From Sphingobium naphthae (lineage in GTDB: Bacteria; Pseudomonadota; Alphaproteobacteria; Sphingomonadales; Sphingomonadaceae): a stretch of DNA of 64,000 bases. The stretch is taken from assembly GCF_020782235.1 (NCBI RefSeq), contig NZ_JAJGNO010000001.1, forward strand, positions 248,001 to 312,000, written 5' to 3'. The position numbers and the translations under genes are program-made. Every line of letters starts with the position of its first letter. The first letter of the stretch is position 1. Shown one piece after another: positions 59,358-64,000 of the stretch. The notes under the pieces were generated by a model. It was given only the letters and a program-made list of their open reading frames with translations, was not told the origin of the DNA and did no database searches.

Positions 59358-60956
59358 TCAGATCGTGATTTCGGTCGGGCGCTTGGCGCGGACCCAACGC
59401 GAGGCCAGCAGGCGCGTGAAGGTGACGGCCGTGAACACGCTGGTGGCGATGCCGATCAGCAGCACGATGGCGAAGCCCTTGACCGGTCCGGAACCGAGCG
59501 CGAGCATGATGCCGCCGGCGATGGCGTGCGTCACATTCGCTTCGAAAATGGTGCGGCTGGCTTCCTTGTACCCATGTTCGATCGCCTGCACCACGTTGCG
59601 GCCGCGCCGCCTTTCCTCGCGGATGCGTTCGTAGATCAGCACGTTGGCGTCGACCGCGGTGCCGATGGTCAGCACGAAGCCGGCGATGCCGGGCAGCGTC
59701 AGCGTGGCGCCCAAAATGCCCATGACGCCCAGGATCACCAGCACGTTGATGGCGACGGCGATATTGGCATAGACGCCGAAGCGGCCATAGCTCACGAACA
59801 TGAAGGCGGCGACGGCGACCACGGCGATGATCGAGGCGATGAGGCCGGCGCGGATCGAGTCGGCGCCCAGGCCCGGCCCGACCGTGCGTTCCTCCACCAC
59901 GGTGAGCGCGACCGGCAGCTTGCCCGAACGCAGCGCGATGGCGAGCTGGTTGGCGCTTTCGACCGTGAAGCTGCCCGCGATCTGCGCGCTGCCGCCCAGG
60001 ATCGGCTCGTTGATGTTGGGTGCCGACAGCACCCGGCCGTCCAGGATGATGGCGAAGGGGCGGTTGACATTCTGCGACGTCACCTGGCCGAACTTGCGCC
60101 CACCCGATCCGTTGAAGCGGATGTTGACGATCGCCTGGTTATTCTGGTCATAGCCCTGGGTGGCGTCGGTCAGATCCTCGCCCGACACCATCACCTGCCG
60201 CTTGACCGCGATGGCCGGCACGCCCGACGGGTTGGCAGGGTAGGGCAGCACTTCGCTGCCCACCGGCGCGCGGCCCTGCGCCACTTCCGACGGATTGGCG
60301 GTCGTGTCGACCAGCTTGAATTCCAGCTTGGCGGTCTGGCCCAGCAGGTCCTTGAGCGCCTTGGGATCCTGCAGGCCCGGCACCTGGACGACGATGCGAT
60401 TGTCGCCCTGCTGCTGGATGGTGGGTTCGCGCGTGCCCATTTCGTCGATGCGCTTGCGGATCACTTCGGTGGCGACTTCCATCGCGCTCTTGACCGCATT
60501 GTCGATGCCGGCGTCGGTCGGCGTGATGACGACGGTGGAGCTGTTGACCACCTCGACATTGAAGTCGCGCTGGCCGGTCAGGCCCGCGCCCTGGGTGAGC
60601 GGACGGATGCGCTCCACCGCGGCATCGACCTGGGCCGGATCGCGGACCATGAAGCTCAGCTTGCCGTCGCGGCTCGAAATATCGCCGATCGCGATGCGCG
60701 GATCGCCGCGGCGCAACTCGGTGCGGACCTGCTCCTCCATGTTGACGAGCCGCTGCTTGGCGACGTCCTGGGTCGAGGCTTCCAGCAGCAAATGGCTGCC
60801 GCCCGCCAGGTCGAGGCCCAGATTGACACGCGTCTGCATGAAGCCAGGCAGCTTCGCGACGGTCGCATCGGGCAGGAAGCTCGGCACGGCGCACAGCACG
60901 CCGATGAGGAGCGGCAGGAGGATCGCGGCGATCGCCCAGCGCGAAAAGTTCAGCAT
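59358..60956 (-). CDS. secD: Protein translocase subunit SecD
   Basis: The protein has 532 residues: one N-terminal helix, the large P1 periplasmic domain ('LDLAGGSHLLLEA'), then five helices ('GTAVDANVLIYERIREE'). Upstream of secF by 20 bases. Confidence 0.97.
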   Translation of the reverse strand: MLNFSRWAIAAILLPLLIGVLCAVPSFLPDATVAKLPGFMQTRVNLGLDLAGGSHLLLEASTQDVAKQRLVNMEEQVRTELRRGDPRIAIGDISSRDGKLSFMVRDPAQVDAAVERIRPLTQGAGLTGQRDFNVEVVNSSTVVITPTDAGIDNAVKSAMEVATEVIRKRIDEMGTREPTIQQQGDNRIVVQVPGLQDPKALKDLLGQTAKLEFKLVDTTANPSEVAQGRAPVGSEVLPYPANPSGVPAIAVKRQVMVSGEDLTDATQGYDQNNQAIVNIRFNGSGGRKFGQVTSQNVNRPFAIILDGRVLSAPNINEPILGGSAQIAGSFTVESANQLAIALRSGKLPVALTVVEERTVGPGLGADSIRAGLIASIIAVVAVAAFMFVSYGRFGVYANIAVAINVLVILGVMGILGATLTLPGIAGFVLTIGTAVDANVLIYERIREERRRGRNVVQAIEHGYKEASRTIFEANVTHAIAGGIMLALGSGPVKGFAIVLLIGIATSVFTAVTFTRLLASRWVRAKRPTEITI

Positions 60957-60964
60957 GACGCCGC

Positions 60965-61300
60965 TCAGTCGTTCGCGGGCTTGGCGGTCATCGGGTCGAT
61001 GACGTCGGTCAGCGTCGCCTTGACCGCCTTGACCTTCATGCCGGGCGCCAGTTCGACATCGGCATAGATGTCGTCCACGCGCACCACCTTGCCCACCAGG
61101 CCGCCGCCGGTGACGACCTGATCGCCCTTCTTCACCGCGTCGATCTTGGCCTTATGCTCCTTCATCTTCTTCTGCTGCGGGCGGATGAGCAGGAAATAGA
61201 AGACCACGAAGATCAGGACCAGCGGCGCCATCTGCACCAGGATACCGGCGCCGGAGGCTTGCCCGCCCGCGGTCTGGGCAAAGGCTGGGGTAATGAACAT
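60965..61300 (-). CDS. yajC: SecDF accessory protein YajC
   Basis: ATG 61300 ('MFITPAFAQ'), 111 residues, one helix and 'RPQQKKMKEHKAKIDAVKKGDQVVTGGG'. It is the first gene of the yajC-secD-secF-Mth938 operon. Confidence 0.96.
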   Translation of the reverse strand: MFITPAFAQTAGGQASGAGILVQMAPLVLIFVVFYFLLIRPQQKKMKEHKAKIDAVKKGDQVVTGGGLVGKVVRVDDIYADVELAPGMKVKAVKATLTDVIDPMTAKPAND

Positions 61301-61484
61301 GGGTGGGACTGCCTTGTTATCTGTCGGTCGCGAGCGCCATCGGGCACCCACGGATCAAGGGCGGGCGGCTAACACAGACAAGGGGGCAGAGGCAATATGA
61401 TTAGGCTTTGCGACGACATGCGCCATCCGATGCGATTGAGCCCTTGCATCGGCGCGTTCATGCCTCTATTGGGCGCCCTCCGGT

Positions 61485-61561
61485 CGGGACGTAGCGCAGC
61501 CTGGTAGCGCATCACACTGGGGGTGTGGGGGTCGGAGGTTCGAATCCTCTCGTCCCGACCA
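61485..61561 (+). tRNA. tRNA-Pro (anticodon GGG)
   Basis: 77 bases including the encoded CCA. Acceptor CGGGACG/CGTCCCG, D-arm with GCGC pairs, anticodon stem TCACA/TGTGG with loop CTGGGGG (anticodon GGG), and TPsiC loop GTTCGAATC. It reads CCC and CCT codons. Confidence 0.96.
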
Positions 61562-61568
61562 AGAAAAT

Positions 61569-61605
61569 CGCCGCTTCCTGCCCCGTGCAGGAGGCGGCGT
61601 TTTTC
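61569..61605 (+). terminator. Intrinsic terminator after tRNA-Pro
   Basis: A 12-bp stem with one G-T pair (CGCCGCTTCCTG / CAGGAGGCGGCG) is followed by five T residues. Confidence 0.9.
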
Positions 61606-61793
61606 ATTTCGGGCCTGCCCGGCAATGCGCACGATCACTCCAGCCTCACCGACGAACGCCGCTAGCCAGCCGAGCGATGCTGGATGCAAGTATCTGGTCA
61701 GCTTGCCAGCGGGGAGATGCGCTTATCGCGCGCCCGGACCACCGGTGTCGCCCGCCGCGGGCCCACAGCACTGCAGGCGCAAGGCCGCTGACC

Positions 61794-62537
61794 TTACCGT
61801 CCCTTGTTGGCGATGATGTCGACGCTGGTGCGGCCGCCCGGCGCGTCGGTGAAGAGGATGAAATAGGCCGCGCCGTCGGACGCGCGGGTGCCGCCCAGCA
61901 CATGGTCGCCACCCATGATCTTGTGCTCGCCGTCATAGCCGGCGCGGCGGGCGAGCGTGTAATAATAATCCATCACCCCCTGGCGCGGCACCGGCGTCAC
62001 GAAGCTGACGGCGCGCAGCGTGCAGCCATTCGCCTGCGCGCCCGCGGCCTCCATCAGTTGCGCGCCAGGATAGACCGGGAACCCGTCGGGCAGGCGCTGC
62101 GCCCATTCCATGCCATAGTTGAGCGCCTTGGCGCAGTTCGCATTGCCGCCCCGCGCGGCCGCCTGCTCGCGCGCGACGGCGCCCAGCGTCACCGTCGACG
62201 CCATCGCCTCGCCGGTGCTGGGGGCCGGCGCGGACAGCAGCTTGCCGCCGGCCTGGCGCACCGCCTGGGCCTGCGCCTTGCCGGCATCGCCGCTCAGCAC
62301 CGGCAACGCGCCATTGGCGGGCCGGTCGGCGGGGCGGACGGCGTCGCGATTGGCCTGGCCGACCAGTTGCGGATCGACCAGGATCGGGTCGTTGAGTGCG
62401 CCCTTGAGCGCCGGATCGGCGGCATTGTTGGTCAGCTGCGCGTCGAGCGCGGCAAGCTCACCCTCCTTGTCCGACTTGCCGCAGGCGGCAAGCGCCAGCG
62501 CAAGGGACAGGATGCAGACGGATCGGGACAGGGCCAT
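61794..62537 (-). CDS. Lipoprotein of unknown function
   Basis: The protein has 247 residues. Lipobox 'LALAAC' near residue 19. A low-complexity Ala/Asn-rich middle is followed by a conserved-looking C-terminal part: 'YPGAQLMEAAGAQANGCTLRAVSF' and 'GVMDYYYTLARRAGY'. Similar short motifs occur in uncharacterised envelope proteins; I cannot name the family. Confidence 0.7.
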   Translation of the reverse strand: MALSRSVCILSLALALAACGKSDKEGELAALDAQLTNNAADPALKGALNDPILVDPQLVGQANRDAVRPADRPANGALPVLSGDAGKAQAQAVRQAGGKLLSAPAPSTGEAMASTVTLGAVAREQAAARGGNANCAKALNYGMEWAQRLPDGFPVYPGAQLMEAAGAQANGCTLRAVSFVTPVPRQGVMDYYYTLARRAGYDGEHKIMGGDHVLGGTRASDGAAYFILFTDAPGGRTSVDIIANKGR

Positions 62538-62694
62538 TCTTCACTCCTTCGTAAATGAGCGATGAAGAGAGAAGGTTAAACTTTCGTTAGGACTTTTGGT
62601 GAATCTGCCGATTTTTCTGCGAAAGGCCAGTTTCGATCGACTGGCATCGGGCGCCTGTCTTGCTCTGGGACAGGTTCGGCGGCATGTGTGACCT

Positions 62695-62916
62695 ATGCTC
62701 AACATCCTGTCAGGCTTCATCGGTCTTGTCACCCTCATCCTCATGATCCCGGCGGTGCTGCCGCTGCTGGGCGCGCTCAACTGGATCCTGGTGCCGATGG
62801 CCCTGTTCGGCGCGTTCATCGGCCTCATGTCGTCGAAGAAGAGCGGACAATATTTCTGCCTGCTCGTCGCCGCCTTCGGCGCGCTGCGCCTGGCTCTGGG
62901 CGGAGGCATTTTCTGA
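62695..62916 (+). CDS. Small membrane protein
   Basis: The protein has 73 residues and two or three hydrophobic segments with a short 'SSKKSGQY' loop. The stop overlaps the rarD start as CTGA and a GGAGG inside its last codons serves rarD. Function unknown. Confidence 0.72.
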   Translation: MLNILSGFIGLVTLILMIPAVLPLLGALNWILVPMALFGAFIGLMSSKKSGQYFCLLVAAFGALRLALGGGIF

Positions 62917-63815
62917 CGCAGGCAGAAGCCGAAGCGCGCCGCGGGCTGCTCGCCGCGATCGGCGCCTATGGGCTGTGGGGGCTGCTGCCGCTCTTCTTTC
63001 GCCTGCTGCACCATGTCGACCCGACCGAGATCGTGACCCAGCGCGTCCTCTGGTCGCTGGTGCTGATCCTGGGGATATTGGCCGCGCGCGGCACGCTGCC
63101 CGCCTTCCGCGCCGCGCTGGGCAATCGCCGGCTGGTGCTGCCGCTGGCGGGATCGGCGGTGATGATCGCGATCAACTGGCTGACCTATGTCTGGGCGGTC
63201 AACGACAATCATGTCCTGGCGGCCAGCCTTGGCTATTTCCTCAATCCGCTCGTCAACGTGCTGCTGGGCGTGCTGGTGCTCAAGGAAAGGCTGCGCCGCG
63301 CCCAGTTGCTGGCGATCGCGGTCGCGGCGGCGGGCGTCGCCATCCTGGCCGCGTCCGCGCTCACCACCTTGTGGATCAGCCTGACGCTCGCCTTCAGCTT
63401 CGCTTTCTATGGCCTGCTGCGCAAATTGACGCCGGTCGCGCCGATGACGGGCCTGGGCGTCGAAACGGCGCTGCTGACGCCGCTCGCCATCGCCTATCTT
63501 CTGTGGGAAGCGGGCCATGGTGGCATCGGCTTCGGCCAGGATGTGCCTACCACCGCCCTGCTGATCCTGGCGGGCGGCGTCACCACCGTGCCGCTGGTGC
63601 TGTTCGCCATGGCGGCGCAGCGGCTGCCGATGTCGACGCTGGGGCTGATGCAATATATCGCGCCGACCCTGCAATTCCTGTGCGGCATCCTGTTGCTGGG
63701 CGAAAGGCTGAGCACCGGCCAGATGCTCAGCTTTGGCCTGATCTGGATCGGCCTCATCCTCTTCGCCAGCGACGGCATCGCCGCCGCCCGGTGCCGGCGA
63801 CCCGCCGCCGCCTAG
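62913..63815 (+). CDS. rarD: RarD-type EamA transporter, CTG start
   Basis: About 300 residues and ten membrane helices. 'GLLAAIGAYGLWGLLPLFFRLL' opens the protein as in RarD, followed by 'VTQRVLWSLVLILG' and 'NWLTYVWAVNDNHVLAASLGYFLNPLVNV'. The best start is CTG 62913, six bases after GGAGG (62902-62906), overlapping the upstream TGA. An ATG, GTG or TTG is absent until helix 1 would be lost. The RarD substrate is unknown. Confidence 0.9.
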   Translation: MTQAEAEARRGLLAAIGAYGLWGLLPLFFRLLHHVDPTEIVTQRVLWSLVLILGILAARGTLPAFRAALGNRRLVLPLAGSAVMIAINWLTYVWAVNDNHVLAASLGYFLNPLVNVLLGVLVLKERLRRAQLLAIAVAAAGVAILAASALTTLWISLTLAFSFAFYGLLRKLTPVAPMTGLGVETALLTPLAIAYLLWEAGHGGIGFGQDVPTTALLILAGGVTTVPLVLFAMAAQRLPMSTLGLMQYIAPTLQFLCGILLLGERLSTGQMLSFGLIWIGLILFASDGIAAARCRRPAAA

Positions 63816-63858
63816 CGCAAGGCCGTCCGCCGGGTCCGCAGCGAGCGGCGGATCGCGA

Positions 63859-64000
63859 TCAGTTGAACTGCGTCGCTTCGAACCGCACCGGCTCGCCGAT
63901 GGCGGCATTGGCCAGCGCATCTTCCCACATGACGCGGTGGCCGCGAATGATGGTGCCGATCGCCTTGCCGGTCAGCTGGTCGCCCTCGAACGGCGACCAG
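63859..64000 (-). CDS. pyrC: Dihydroorotase, C-terminal fragment
   Basis: The last 46 residues before the window edge: 'SPFEGDQLTGKAIGTIIRG' and 'IGEPVRFEATQFN'. The 'SPFEG' and following 'T.IRG' block is typical of class I dihydroorotase, which closes carbamoyl aspartate in pyrimidine synthesis. The catalytic residues lie outside. Confidence 0.75.
   Translation of the reverse strand, partial: WSPFEGDQLTGKAIGTIIRGHRVMWEDALANAAIGEPVRFEATQFN

Noticed and set aside
61369..61689. A 106-codon open frame opposite the tRNA-Pro, encoding '[17 protein letters not shown]'
   Set aside because: This peptide comes from reading the antisense strand of tRNA-Pro and is a well-known spurious annotation.

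Overview
The window looks like chromosomal DNA of an alphaproteobacterium, most likely a sphingomonad (Sphingobium/Sphingomonas type). This is inferred from the high GC content, the TonB-receptor ending, the gene families (ATP12-like F1 chaperone, SspB, DUF3617 lipoproteins, Mth938-like gene after secF) and the gene order. No taxonomic marker such as 16S rRNA is present. I see no prophage, transposon, plasmid origin or CRISPR array; almost everything is ordinary core genome.

Layout. 1-10 kb: the end of a TonB-dependent receptor, a divergent Lrp regulator/EamA exporter pair, a tightly overlapping operon (crcB, RluA-type pseudouridine synthase, HAD phosphatase, small membrane protein, ATP12 chaperone), a TPR-like exported protein, a soluble chemoreceptor, a second EamA transporter and a DUF3667 membrane protein. 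10-13.4 kb: two L,D-transpeptidases of different families with a lipoprotein between them, then a histone-deacetylase-like hydrolase. 14-17.8 kb: histidine operon hisB-yciI-hisH-hisA-hisF-hisE with a PEP-CTERM-like gene inserted between hisF and hisE. 17.9-28.6 kb: sspB, proline iminopeptidase, small envelope genes, uvrB, two DUF3617 lipoproteins flanking an HNH protein, lepA, a CsgG-like protein and an acyltransferase. 29-46.3 kb, all on the minus strand: rpsL-rpsG-fusA-tuf / rpsJ-rplC-rplD-rplW-rplB-rpsS-rplV-rpsC-rplP-rpmC-rpsQ / rplN-rplX-rplE-rpsN-rpsH-rplF-rplR-rpsE-rpmD-rplO-secY-adk. 46.6-54 kb: a GGDEF/EAL enzyme, an M23 peptidase overlapping a bactofilin, comM, rlmE and ppx. 54-57.6 kb: a serine-protease autotransporter. 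58-64 kb: yajC-secD-secF-Mth938-like, tRNA-Pro(GGG), a lipoprotein, a small membrane protein, rarD and the end of dihydroorotase.

No clearly new enzyme or defence system was found. The more unusual signals are in expression control. (1) Three genes (rarD, the Mth938-like gene, and an unknown gene after lepA) have no ATG/GTG/TTG where one is needed and appear to start at CTG overlapping the upstream stop as CTGA; rarD has a GGAGG six bases before its CTG. (2) Several genes carry a -35/-10 pair whose -10 ends only 5-8 bases before the ATG, with no Shine-Dalgarno, which predicts leaderless mRNAs. (3) The ribosomal-protein operon is broken by unusually long, highly structured spacers (tuf-rpsJ, rpsJ-rplC, rpsQ-rplN, rpmD-rplO), which are candidates for undescribed autoregulatory or attenuator RNAs.
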